Below are positions 29,632 to 39,597 of a stretch of 64,000 nucleotides of DNA, in pieces. Origin of the DNA: Rhynchopus euleeides (Eukaryota > Euglenozoa > Diplonemea > Diplonemida > Diplonemidae); contig OY723238.1 of the NCBI GenBank assembly GCA_963210315.1, positions 1,302,001-1,366,000 of the forward strand, in the 5' to 3' direction. The notes beneath the pieces were generated by a model that saw only the letters and a program-made list of their open reading frames with translations, searched no databases and was not told where the DNA came from. Each line of letters starts with the position of its first letter. Position 1 is the first letter of the stretch. A program made the position numbers and the translations under genes.

Positions 29632-30590
29632 TTCCCGTGTTGTGTCGCGGCCCTCCCCGCCTCGCCTCCGACAGACTCTCCCCACAGTTGACGACGTGGG
29701 CAAACGGCGCCGACATCCTCTCATCACTTACCGTATTCTCATCAGGACGGTCGGTTTCCCTGACGCCACGACCACCAATGTGCTCCGATGCTTTTTGAAG
29801 GAGGTAGTTCATCCCCGACTCAGGCGTTTGCGGGAATGAGCTCGCCCACTTCTCCTGGAGGAGTACGCACCACCCGGTCGTGGCGCACCCGCACCCGCTG
29901 CACACCGCACATGACGAGTTGCGGTAGCAGCCGTACCCCACACAGGTTCGAGTGGTTTGCCATGGTCCTGCTCACGACGACCTGCAGGTCACCCGTTCCT
30001 GTCGTGCACGGGCAGGCAGTGCCAGGAGGTGGTGGCCTCGTCAATCTGGCAGGGTTTGAGTTTACCGGGGCGAGGCACTCCACTCTGGGTCTGCTGTTTG
30101 TGATGTAACAAGCAGGTCTGGCGGGGTGTTCAGGGTTCGGAGTGGCCCTCCTCGTTGGCATCCGTGCAGCAGCGCTATCGCGTCCCGGAATGCCCCGTGT
30201 CACACCGGTGGGAACAGGGGCCAGCACCGCCATCTCGAGGAGGACCCGGGCCGTTCTTTGGATTCTTCACAGTCGCAGCCTCCGGCTTGTCGTTGTCCGT
30301 CAGCGTAGCGCCCACCCAGCCTGCAGAGATCTTGCACCGTCTTCAACAGCAACTTTTGACCCGACAATTTTTGGGGCATTTTTTCACCAAAAAAAAATCA
30401 CTCTGCGCGCCAAGTCGAAGACTTGTTTGGGGACTTTTGGTGTCCCCAATTTTTCAATTTTCGAAAAATATGCTCACTTTGCTAAACTGGACCCAACTCC
30501 CCACACTCTTTTTTAAGCGAAAAACAGCAAATTTCGGCCGATTTTTTCTCATTTTTTCTCATTTTTTTTCACCGACTTTTCCATACCCCC
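29631..30590. repeat. 960-bp block, inverted copy of 5,073-6,032
   Basis: Collinear reverse complement of the first copy without net indels. It ends at GTATGGAAAAGTCGG..., where the 21-bp array begins. Confidence 0.9.
29818..30333 (-). pseudogene. Relic of LINE OTU tail and zinc finger (inverted copy)
   Basis: Reverse-complement copy of the relic at 5,330-5,845, with the same frame breaks, so it was already degenerate before the block was duplicated. Confidence 0.7.
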
Positions 30591-31488
30591 ACCGGAACCT
30601 ATTTCCTGACTACCGGAACCTACTTCCTGGTCACCGGAACCTATTTCCTGACTACCGGAACCTATTTTCTGGCTACCGGAACCTATTTCCTGGTCACCGG
30701 AACCTATTTCTTGGCCACCGGAACCTATTTCCTGACTACCGGAACCTACTTCCTGGTCACCGGAACCTATTTCCCGGCCACCGGAACCTATTTCCTGACT
30801 ACCGGAATCTATTTTCTGGCTACCGGAACCTATTTCCTGGTCACCGGAACCTATTTCCTGACTACCGGAACCTATTTCCTGGTCACCGGAACCTATTTCC
30901 TGGCTACCGGAACCTATTTCCTGGCTACCGGAACCTATTTCCTGACTACCGGAACCTATTTCCTGGTCACCGGAACCTATTTCCTGGCCACCGGAACCTA
31001 TTTCCTGGCTACCGGAACCTATTTCCTGACTACCGGAACCTATTTCCTGGCCACCGGAACCTATTTCCTGACTACCGGAACCTATTTCCTGGTCACCGGA
31101 ACCTATTTCCTGGCCACCGGAACCTATTTCCTGGCCACCGGAACCTATTTCCTGACTACCGGAACCTATTTCCTGGTCACCGGAACCTATTTCCTGACTA
31201 CCGGAACCTATTTCCTGGCCACCGGAACCTATTTCCTGACTACCGGAACCTATTTCCTGGTCACCGGAACCTATTTCCTGGCCACCGGAACCTATTTCCT
31301 GGTCACCGGAACCTATTTCCTGGCTACCGGAACCTATTTCCTGACTACCGGAACCTATTTCCTGGTCACCGGAACCTATTTCCTGGCCACCGGAACCTAT
31401 TTCCTGACTACCGGAATCTATTTTCTGGCTACCGGAACCTATTTCCTGGTCACCGGAACCTATTTCCTGACTACCGGAACCTATTTCC
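30590..31488. repeat. 21-bp minisatellite, about 43 units
   Basis: ACCGGAACCTATTTCCTGG plus a variable dinucleotide. The 21-bp period equals seven codons, so plus frames read as heptapeptides TGTYFLA/TGTYFLV or RNLFPGH/RNLFPDY and the minus strand as IGSGSQE/IGSGDQE. Judged non-coding. Confidence 0.95.
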
Positions 31489-31499
31489 TTTATGTGCAC

Positions 31500-32021
31500 C
31501 TGCAGTCGGCCCAGTCACACCACCCACAACTGTCCAGAACCGTCCACAACCGTCCACAGGTGAAAAAGTGCCACAACACCCCCATAATGACCACCTGGGG
31601 GTGACTTTTGGGTGTGGACGGTCTGCCCGAGGACTGGCGACCTCTAACAACCTCTCGCAACCACCAGCAACCTCGAACAACTTGTTTTCAGACCGTCCGC
31701 AACTGTCCACAACCGTCCACAACCGTCCACAGGTGAAAAAGTGCCATAACACCCCCATATTGACCACCTGGGGGTGATTTTTGGGTGTGGACGGTCTGGC
31801 TGTGGCCGTAGAATGCGAAAAAACCGATTTTGGTACTCTATTGGCCTGTGGTGGCCCGTAGAAATGTAGTGATTGCGATTTTGAGCCATTTTCCTAAGGA
31901 AACGGGCCCAGTTGGTAGGAAAATGTGAATTTTTGAATTTAAAATGCAACATCGAGCATTTAGAGAGTGTGGACGGTTGTGGACGGTCGTCCCGGACCGA
32001 TTTGGGACCACTTTTGGTATA
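31500..32021. repeat. CCGTCCACA minisatellite plus dispersed repeat (copy 2)
   Basis: Two rounds of CCGTCCACAACCGTCCACAG followed by GTGAAAAAGTGCCA... The last ~300 bp match 4,440-4,752 in the same orientation. Confidence 0.85.
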
Positions 32022-33453
32022 GCATGGGCTGCAGGGAATCGGATTCCTGGAATCGAGAATCCGATTCCGGAATCGAAAAACCGAGTGGAATCCGATTCCA
32101 CAAAAAAAGTCAAAAAATAGATTTCCCATTGGGTGACACTTGGTTTTTCACGGTTTTGTACGGGAAAAAGACAATGCGATTTTTCGTGATTTTTCACCTC
32201 GGATGAGCCTCGATTTCGCAAAGTCGTCGGATTACCGAGACTTCTTGCTGAGCAGTGAATGGGGTCTGGCGAAATGAGGGCAGGAACATGCTTAGATTGA
32301 CGATTCAGTGCGAAATAATGGCCATCGTGGATTCCACGAGCCAAATTAGGTAGTCATTTTTCTGCTTGCGTTTTTTTAGTTGTATTTTTTTCGCGAATCT
32401 GGGCCATAAAATGGATTTTTGGTGGGCGACCGAAATCCACCCCATGGGCTGCAGGGAATCGGATTCCTGGAATCGAGAATCCGATTCCGGAATCGAAAAA
32501 CCGAGTGGAATCCGATTCCACAAAAAAAGTCAAAAAATAGATTTCCCATTGGGTGACACTTGGTTTTTCACGGTTTTGTACGGGAAAAAGACAATGCGAT
32601 TTTTCGTGATTTTTCACCTCGGATGAGCCTCGATTTCGCAAAGTCGTCGGATTACCGAGACTTCTTGCTGAGCAGTGAATGGGGTCTGGCGAAATGAGGG
32701 CAGGAACATGCTTAGATTGACGATTCAGTGCGAAATAATGGCCATCGTGGATTCCACGAGCCAAATTAGGTAGTCATTTTTCTGCTTGCGTTTTTTTAGT
32801 TGTATTTTTTTCGCGAATCTGGGCCATAAAATGGATTTTTGGTGGGCGACCGAAATCCACCCCATGGGCTGCAGGGAATCGGATTCCTGGAATCGAGAAT
32901 CCGATTCCGGAATCGAAAAACCGAGTGGAATCCGATTCCACAAAAAAAGTCAAAAAATAGATTTCCCATTGGGTGACACTTGGTTTTTCATGGTTTTGTA
33001 CGGGAAAAAGACAATGCGATTTTTCGTGATTTTTCACCTCGGATGAGCCTCGATTTCGCAAAGTCGTCGGATTACCGAGACTTCTTGCTGAGCAGTGAAT
33101 GGGGTCTGGCGAAATGAGGGCAGGAACATGCTTAGATTGACGATTCAGTGCGAAATAATGGCCATCGTGGATTCCACGAGCCAAATTAGGTAGTCATTTT
33201 TCTGCTTGCGTTTTTTTAGTTGTATTTTTTTCGCGAATCTGGGCCATAAAATGGATTTTTGGTGGGCGACCGAAATCCACCCCATGGGCTGCAGGGAATC
33301 GGATTCCTGGAATCGAGAATCCGATTCCGGAATCGAAAAACCGAGTGGAATCCGATTCCACAAAAAAAGTCAAAAAATAGATTTCCCATTGGGTGACACT
33401 TGGTTTTTCATGGTTTTGTACGGGAAAAAGACAATGCGATTTTTCGTGATTTT
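32022..33453. repeat. 420-bp tandem array, about 3.4 units
   Basis: Period 420 bp. Opposite orientation to, and about 1 bp longer per unit than, the 419-bp array at 49.2-55.7 kb (5 vs 4 T/A in one run, plus a few substitutions). The array stops abruptly at 33,453 where the hAT-like element starts. Confidence 0.95.
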
Positions 33454-33469
33454 CATGGTTATCAACAGA

Positions 33470-33615
33470 TCTTACCCCCTTTTTTTCCCGAAACCCGTCG
33501 AGCATGTCTTCGTCGTCGTAATTTTTTTTCTGTTAAGATCTTAGTGAAAAAAAGCACAAAAATTAAGATCTTAGTATTTTTTTCGAAGATCTTAGGTAAG
33601 ATCTTAGTTTTTTTG
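33470..33615. promoter_or_regulatory. Subterminal AAGATCTT cluster, left end of hAT-like element
   Basis: Five copies of the palindrome AGATCTTA or TAAGATCTTA in ~145 bp. Likely transposase binding sites by analogy with hAT elements. Confidence 0.55.
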
Positions 33616-34009
33616 CAAATATCCTTTCGTATTCTTGCTGGAATACTACAGACACACGGCACATCCCAGTCAGGAGTGCAGGCTTCGCTGTCCCGTAAAC
33701 GGAGAGCGTTTGGGGTGCACAAATAGATCACGTCAAACAGTACAGGAGGAGTTGAAAACCCCATTCCTGTTTCACCAACAGGGTTAGAAACCTCATTTCC
33801 CCCCCTTCATTCGCTAAGCAGCCTCACCCAACCCCGGGGTTGAAAACCCCGTCCCATGACTTGGAACATTTCTGATACATGCAACTGACCGCCCCCCCCC
33901 CCCCCCCCACACTCTTCTACTCTTTACCCCCCCCCCCACACACACACACACACACACACACCCATCCCCGGAGTTGAAAACCCCAGGACTGAGGACGTTT
34001 CTGAGATCA
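33616..34009. other. No gene; GTTGAAAACCCC repeats, poly-C and (CA)n
   Basis: GTTGAAAACCCC occurs at about 33,750, 33,839 and 33,971. A C-tract near 33,891-33,909 and a (CA)n run at 33,938-33,961 lie between them. This is inside the transposon, 3' of its ORF. Confidence 0.7.
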
Positions 34010-36664
34010 TCACGACAGGTCAACTTCCTGGCAACCACCGTTGTTCCTCACCTTGGGGAAGGAATGCCTGAGATGGCTCTGTGGGTATCTGACCGCCAGG
34101 TCCTGGTTGCAGTGATGAAACACGATACTTGCCATCACGTCAGGCTTTGCGGCGCTGCGGTTGGCAGGAAGAGCATCTTTCCCTACGCTGAACACCGAGT
34201 CGCAGCCGGTGGTAGCTGCAGGCACCGCCAGCAGGTCCAGGGAAAGGCACCGGAGCCCCTCGCCAGCAGACGTGTACTTCTCCCAGAAGCCGACAGCTGA
34301 GGCCTTGTCCTTGCCGGTGGGTTTGCCTTTCGCGAATTTTCCGAGTCCAGCCAGGTATGTGCTCCATGCCTCCACGGTGACAACAGCTGAGAACTGAGGG
34401 AGGGCAAGTTGCAGCTGCTCAAAAGGAAGGAGGGTTTTGCATGTCTGCATCAGCAGGGCCTGCTGTGGGCACAAATGCCGCACGCCACGCCAGAACCAGT
34501 ACCCGCTCTCTCCTTTATTTCCCCACCAGAGGCGCTTGAGTGACTCGCTCAGCAGGACAGCCACCGGTGAAGCACTCTCGGAGAGGTCGGGGTGGGTGTT
34601 GACTCTCTGGAGGTAGGCCTCTTCGGCCTCACCCCTGGCTATCCCGCCGGCCTCGTCGAGGTCGTGGATGCAGTCCTCTATGTCCCCCCAAACCTGGTGC
34701 GCATGCGGCTCGGCAGAGGGGTCGGAGTACTTTCGAAAGACGCGCAGCAGGGGTGCCGTGTTGTCACACATCATCTTGAGGTCGGCGTGGAGGGTGGCAG
34801 TGCTGTAGCGGTCCAGCAGGCTTCGCAGAACATTTAAGCTGCTGCATGGCTTCTGCGTGTTCTTGAGCTCCAAAGCCGCGAAGCTGTGGAGGGCCGCCAG
34901 CCTGTCACGGCAGTGCAGGTAGCACTTCAGGCTCGCTTCGTACCGCGTGTCGCTGAGCAGGGGGCATCTGACACAGGGGGGTGCGCTCTCGGGGATCTTC
35001 TCCTGTAGCTCAGCGAGCTTACCCCGTGCGGCGGCGAGCAACCCGTCGAAGTCCGCTGCCTCTGTGAGGGCCGCCAGCCCCGGGGGGACCTCGCTGCGGT
35101 AGACAGCAAACAGCGCCTCCTTCTCCCGCGGCTTCGCGACGGCAGCCATCCCGCTCATCCGCTCCACCAGTTCTGCCAGCACGTCAGCTCCGGCAGGCTC
35201 CAACACCTTCTGCTGCGCTTCAACGTAGCGACGCGCCCTGTTCTTGCAGTCCTCCCCTGAAAACAGGGCATCCAGCAGGGATACGAGCACGTATGACAGC
35301 ACGCCACTGGCGGGGTCTGTGAAATCCCCAAGTTCGACTCTTGCCAAGAACTCGAGTTTCTGCTTCTTGAGCCACTTATCAGCGGAATCCGCAGCGTTGT
35401 TGGCGATGTGGGGGATGCACGACACCCACGGGATGCCGAGTTCCGCGTCGACCTCCCTGCTTGCTGCCCCGTTTCTCCCGCCGCGATCAGAACGCACCAT
35501 CATTGGGGCGCTCAGGCCCAGTTTCTCCCACTCCTCCTTCAGGACCGTTGCTACAGGCGCATCAGTGAGGGGCACCACCAGCACAGCACTGAAGCTCCGT
35601 GCTGAACATACCATCGAGATCAGCTGCGTTCCCAGCAGCGATCCACAGTCGTGCAGCACTGACCACCTCCGCCCCTTGAGTCGGTCTGTGATGGCCGCAC
35701 GACTTTCCTCCATCACCTTGGGACTATTCCTCGTCACGACGGGCCCAAGGCGTGGAACGTACCGCGGGATGGTGATGCCATTGAGAACCTCAAGGGCGGT
35801 GTGCAGCGCAGCGGGGGTGATGCCTGCGTAGAGCGCAGCCTTTGTCGCCTTGAGTTCGAAGCAAGACGTGTGACGTGAAGCCAACCCAGGGATGGTCTTC
35901 TGCGCTGCCTCATCCTGGGCAGCCGCCTTCGCCACCTTGTCTAGGTGCTTCCCCCCCGTGAAGTGGCCCCGCACATCAAGGGCCTGGGACCCGGGGTTCC
36001 ACAGGCGGGAGCACGTCTGACAGGCGGGAACCATCTGCCCCTCTTCAAACATCCTCAGAAGGGACGCTCTGTTGATGAAACCTGCGGGTGCCTTGCCGAG
36101 CTCCACCTGTGAGCAGGTGTCGAACTCGTCGATCACATCTATCAGAGGTGCAGCAAGGTCGTAGGCCTTCACCTTCGCCTGCTCCGGAATGTTGGCGGCA
36201 GCCCCCTTCTCAGCGATCCGTGCCGATGCCGCACGCCTCTCAACTGTGGAGGGAAGGGGCTGCCGTCCCTGCGTCTGTGGCACTGTGTCACTCCCAGGCC
36301 CTTGCTGTCGATTGCGGATCCGGAACTTCGCCACAGCCTCCGCCACCTCCCCCTTTGACCGCTTCAGCTTTCTGCCCTCTTCTTGCACTTCCCCATTCGC
36401 AAGCCTCGTGTAGATGCCCAGCTCCACAGCCTCGTCGACAAGCGCCGGCTTGCGCTTCTTCCCCAGCTGCTTGGACAGCGTGTCCACCGCTTGCGTTAGA
36501 GGCGTGTCCACCTGAGCAGGCGGCTCCGCCTGAGCGGGCGGCCCTGCTGGCTCCTCCTCCTGCTCCTCGTCCGCGGGGGCAGGCTGGGGTTCAGGCTCCG
36601 GCTGCGCGGGGTCCGCCGGGGGCAGGCTGTCCATTTCCACGTCATGATCACCTGCCCCACTCAT
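34010..36664 (-). CDS. hAT-family transposase
   Basis: 884 residues from ATG 36,664 (the frame is open ~30 codons earlier, without an earlier ATG). Acidic Pro-rich N-terminus and a basic stretch GKKRKP. A BED-type zinc finger candidate follows (Cys215, Cys218, His234, His240, in CQTCSRLW...GHFTGGKH). Catalytic core: VLHDCGSLLGTQ (Asp339), VRSDRGGRNGAAS (Asp393) and SCIPHIANNAADS (Cys-x2-His, as in hAT). The C-terminal dimerization segment is FWEKYT...LDLLAVPAATTGCDSVFS. The usual SERVFS-type motif reads CDSVFS, so the expected Glu is Asp. The ORF is intact. A second copy is at 61,768. Confidence 0.85.
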   Translation of the reverse strand: MSGAGDHDVEMDSLPPADPAQPEPEPQPAPADEEQEEEPAGPPAQAEPPAQVDTPLTQAVDTLSKQLGKKRKPALVDEAVELGIYTRLANGEVQEEGRKLKRSKGEVAEAVAKFRIRNRQQGPGSDTVPQTQGRQPLPSTVERRAASARIAEKGAAANIPEQAKVKAYDLAAPLIDVIDEFDTCSQVELGKAPAGFINRASLLRMFEEGQMVPACQTCSRLWNPGSQALDVRGHFTGGKHLDKVAKAAAQDEAAQKTIPGLASRHTSCFELKATKAALYAGITPAALHTALEVLNGITIPRYVPRLGPVVTRNSPKVMEESRAAITDRLKGRRWSVLHDCGSLLGTQLISMVCSARSFSAVLVVPLTDAPVATVLKEEWEKLGLSAPMMVRSDRGGRNGAASREVDAELGIPWVSCIPHIANNAADSADKWLKKQKLEFLARVELGDFTDPASGVLSYVLVSLLDALFSGEDCKNRARRYVEAQQKVLEPAGADVLAELVERMSGMAAVAKPREKEALFAVYRSEVPPGLAALTEAADFDGLLAAARGKLAELQEKIPESAPPCVRCPLLSDTRYEASLKCYLHCRDRLAALHSFAALELKNTQKPCSSLNVLRSLLDRYSTATLHADLKMMCDNTAPLLRVFRKYSDPSAEPHAHQVWGDIEDCIHDLDEAGGIARGEAEEAYLQRVNTHPDLSESASPVAVLLSESLKRLWWGNKGESGYWFWRGVRHLCPQQALLMQTCKTLLPFEQLQLALPQFSAVVTVEAWSTYLAGLGKFAKGKPTGKDKASAVGFWEKYTSAGEGLRCLSLDLLAVPAATTGCDSVFSVGKDALPANRSAAKPDVMASIVFHHCNQDLAVRYPQSHLRHSFPKVRNNGGCQEVDLS

Positions 36665-36964
36665 GATGGCCCTGGCTTTGTGGATGATGATTGTGGCGAG
36701 GCATGTTGGGGTGGGGTTTGCGGCAAGCAGCTCATCGGCGACAGCAAGACACACTCAGGAACAGGCACAGATTGCGATCAGGAGGGATTTGTGGGGGAGA
36801 AGGTAAGCTATGAAATGCAGTCACAACACCGTTCAGCCGCAACCGCTCTCAGTCAGTATATGTTTGCTGACGCCGTGCATTGTGTCGTACGCTGCCGGCA
36901 GGAAAAATCGTCCTGGGCCTCGTCAGGGAGTGTATCTCCAGTCAGTCAACAAGGAATATGGGGG

Positions 36965-37085
36965 AAAAACTAAGATCTTAGCTAAGATCTTAGTAAAAAA
37001 TACCAAGATCTTAGGAAAATTGAAAATTTTACAAAGATCTTTAAAAAAGCCGTTTTCCAGCCAACATCTTCGTAAAGATCTGTTG
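36965..37085. promoter_or_regulatory. Subterminal AAGATCTT cluster, right end of hAT-like element
   Basis: TAAGATCTTAGCTAAGATCT and further AAGATCTT copies, mirroring those at 33,470-33,615. Confidence 0.55.
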
Positions 37086-37151
37086 AAAACCATGCAAGTA
37101 GGGTCACAATAAAGAGGAAACTTCATATTTGCCAGAAATTTCTTGGAAAAT

Positions 37152-37897
37152 GAGTTCCCCATCGGTTCCTGTGTGAGGGAGGCTAAGTGTACGCAGCAAC
37201 ACATTCCGGGCAAGCCTTGCCCTCTTGGCACTTAGCCTTCCTACAAGTGTGGTGGAGAGGGGAGTGGGGAGTGGGCAGCACGATCTTCTGTTACCATTAC
37301 TGTTCGTAGCGCAGGGGTACGCTGAGCGCGCGGCTGAAGTCACCAAAGACGCAGGTCGCCGCAGGACGCAGCGGAAGAGCCGCGCGATCAGCGCCGAACG
37401 ACACCCCGGGTGGGAGGGAAGGGAAAAAGAGAAAGGCTTTGCGCAGTCCGTGGGAGAAAGTAAGTTGGAGCTTGTCGTTACCTGAGGTGTGGGGGGTTGT
37501 GTGTAAAACCCAAGAATTATACGGACTGCAAGCCAACATTCCTGTGACCGAATAGAGAAGGGGAGAGATGGCATGGAACCGAGGGGAGAGGGGGGCAGGA
37601 ACCTTGGGAACTCCGACTAGTGAGCAGGCCCACTGTGGCCAGAGTTCCCCATCGGTTCCTGTGTGAGGGAGGCTAAGTGTACGCAGCAACACATTCCGGG
37701 CAAGCCTTGCCCTCTTGGCACTTAGCCTTCCTACAAGTGTGGTGGAGAGGGGAGTGGGGAGTGGGCAGCACGATCTTCTGTTACCATTACTGTTCGTAGC
37801 GCAGGGGTACGCTGAGCGCGCGGCTGAAGTCACCAAAGACGCAGGTCGCCGCAGGACGCAGCGGAAGAGCCGCGCGATCAGCGCCGAACGACACCCC
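37152..37897 (-). repeat. Family B 3' split repeats B1-A2-B2
   Basis: B (256 bp, GGGGTGTCGTTCGGCGCTGA to GGGGAACTC) occurs twice, with the 218-bp A2 directly after B1. Junction GGGGAACTC|TGGCCACAG. Confidence 0.92.
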
Positions 37898-37912
37898 TTC
37901 GCTACCCCTGCG

Positions 37913-39556
37913 CTACCTCCGGCTCGGCTTGTCTGCGGGGTTATCCCGTGATTTGATGTAGGCCCATTGCACCGCTGTGAAATATGATGACGTCAGCCCC
38001 AGGATCCGCATCACCTCTCTGTTCAGTGCCCGAGCCGGAGAATACCCGCGCTGCAGCGCCCCGATCACCGCGGTGTTGTCAAGGTACCACTTCACGTTGG
38101 CACCCCAGGCGTTCTCCCCGACACACTCCTCCATGCCGTAGACCACAGCACGTGCCTCAAGCACCGCGATCCGCGTCGACCGCTGCTCCTCCGGCAGTTC
38201 GTCAGCCTCTTCCCAGGTCCAGCGTCGCCCAAACGATCGAAGAGCGCCGCCTGCTGACACCACAACACCGCACCCCGTCACCGAAGCATCCGACCAGATC
38301 TCTACCCCCCGGCCTCGGCTCATCTCGGTGAACTCCTTGTACATCCTCGGTTGGAGCGCAGCGTCGATCCAACGCACCGCCGCCTCAGTCGTTTGCGCGG
38401 AGAGCTGTACTTCTTCGTCCGGGTGTGCACCACGGTTCAATGCGTTGCTGTTGCGGCGCAGGGCGATGATGGCGTCGATAAACCTGCCCAGAGGCTGCAC
38501 CACCAGGGGCGAGGCCCACACCAGACGACCACCCAAGGATTCCAAGTCGCACCGCCTAACCCTCGGCTTCGTCTCGCCCTGAGCCATCAGGTCCGCCCGC
38601 GCCGCCCTCAGCTTCCTCGCCACCTTGGGCCCAACGCCCACCTCTCGACGGCAGTGGAAGCCGAACCCGAGGAAGACGTACTCCGTGTCACCGTCGCTCG
38701 CCTCAGATATCGTCGCGCCGGCGCGTCTCGCTGCCACGTCAAACGCCGCCGTTGCCTCCCGAACACGCTCCCAGGTGCCCGCGTACCGCACGTTGTCGAC
38801 ATACACGTCAACGCACAGTTCCGGAGTGGATGTAGATGGGGAGGGAGAGAATACCGCCGTGGGGGGGGTTGAGAGATAGCAGTGGGAAAGTGCATACATG
38901 ATCAGGTGCATCAACTCTGGGGACCACGACGCCCCCATTGGCAAACGGGTCAGGCAGTATGCCTCCCCCTTGTCATCACGGTATGTGAAGTATTTCTGAG
39001 ACTCTTCGGGAATGGGGATCTGAAAAAAGGAAGCCGCTAGGTCTCTTTGGGAGGCGCACTCGCATTCCACCCTGGACAACACTGTTGGGGAGGTGGGGAA
39101 AACAACTTGGCAGCGGTATCCATAAGCTGCCGCGAGGGAGTTGTGGTCTTTGGTCCACATGATGGGCCTCAGTCGGCCCCCGTGTGGGCCATACCCCTGC
39201 TTTTCTTCGAAGACAACGAAAGGGGAAATAGCCAGAACAGGGTTTCTCTTGCCAAAATCAAAGTCCGGGGCTCTCCGCACCAGCCCTGCCTCTTCCAGCT
39301 GCACCGAAAAACGAGAAGAAAAGGCCTGGCTCTTGGGTTTCACAGTTGCCGGGGTCCAGCTCTGCTCTGAGACCTCCCGCGCCATGGCCTGGGGGTTGGC
39401 TGTCATGTCCAGCAGTGTGCTGATCCTTTCACGCACTGGCCCCTTGGCCATCCGAAGTACCTCAGGAATAGAAATAATAGGGACTTTTTTGCAATGCAAC
39501 GGGGCTTTTAGTTGTTCTTGGGTTGGAAGGGAACCCCTGGACACCCGTTTTCCCAT
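37913..39556 (-). CDS. Reverse transcriptase-RNase H, family B (left copy)
   Basis: 547 residues from ATG 39,556, 41 nt after the YR stop. RT motif A QRDLAASFFQIP (Asp172), motif B RLPMGASWSPELM (205-217), motif C VDVYVDNVR (Asp254, Asn255). RNase H: WSDASVTG (Asp423), VLEARAV (Glu467), YLDNTAV (Asp493), NPADKPSR (Asp542). The same frame is open for 464 codons upstream, overlapping YR in the -1 frame, as in family A. Confidence 0.92.
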   Translation of the reverse strand: MGKRVSRGSLPTQEQLKAPLHCKKVPIISIPEVLRMAKGPVRERISTLLDMTANPQAMAREVSEQSWTPATVKPKSQAFSSRFSVQLEEAGLVRRAPDFDFGKRNPVLAISPFVVFEEKQGYGPHGGRLRPIMWTKDHNSLAAAYGYRCQVVFPTSPTVLSRVECECASQRDLAASFFQIPIPEESQKYFTYRDDKGEAYCLTRLPMGASWSPELMHLIMYALSHCYLSTPPTAVFSPSPSTSTPELCVDVYVDNVRYAGTWERVREATAAFDVAARRAGATISEASDGDTEYVFLGFGFHCRREVGVGPKVARKLRAARADLMAQGETKPRVRRCDLESLGGRLVWASPLVVQPLGRFIDAIIALRRNSNALNRGAHPDEEVQLSAQTTEAAVRWIDAALQPRMYKEFTEMSRGRGVEIWSDASVTGCGVVVSAGGALRSFGRRWTWEEADELPEEQRSTRIAVLEARAVVYGMEECVGENAWGANVKWYLDNTAVIGALQRGYSPARALNREVMRILGLTSSYFTAVQWAYIKSRDNPADKPSRR

Positions 39557-39597
39557 GCCGGAGTGGCTACTATGCTCGGGGGGGGCACCAAGTTCCG

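Larger units (their letters stand above)
33454..37094 (-). mobile_element. hAT-like DNA transposon, left copy
   Basis: Near-matching ends, CATGGTTATCAACAGATCTT at 33,454 and CATGGTTTTCAACAGATCTT read inward from 37,094, bracket a transposase ORF. The left end coincides with interruption of the 420-bp array. Clusters of TAAGATCTTA lie just inside both ends, as expected for hAT subterminal repeats. I see no clear 8-bp target duplication, so the boundaries are provisional. Confidence 0.7.

Noticed and set aside
30155..31777. 540-codon plus-strand and 316-codon minus-strand ORFs
   Set aside because: Mostly the 21-bp array, whose period is a multiple of three; no promoter, start context or domain.
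33446..37102. 8-bp target duplication flanking the hAT-like element
   Set aside because: CGTGATTT before and CAAGTAGG after do not match, so no duplication is claimed.
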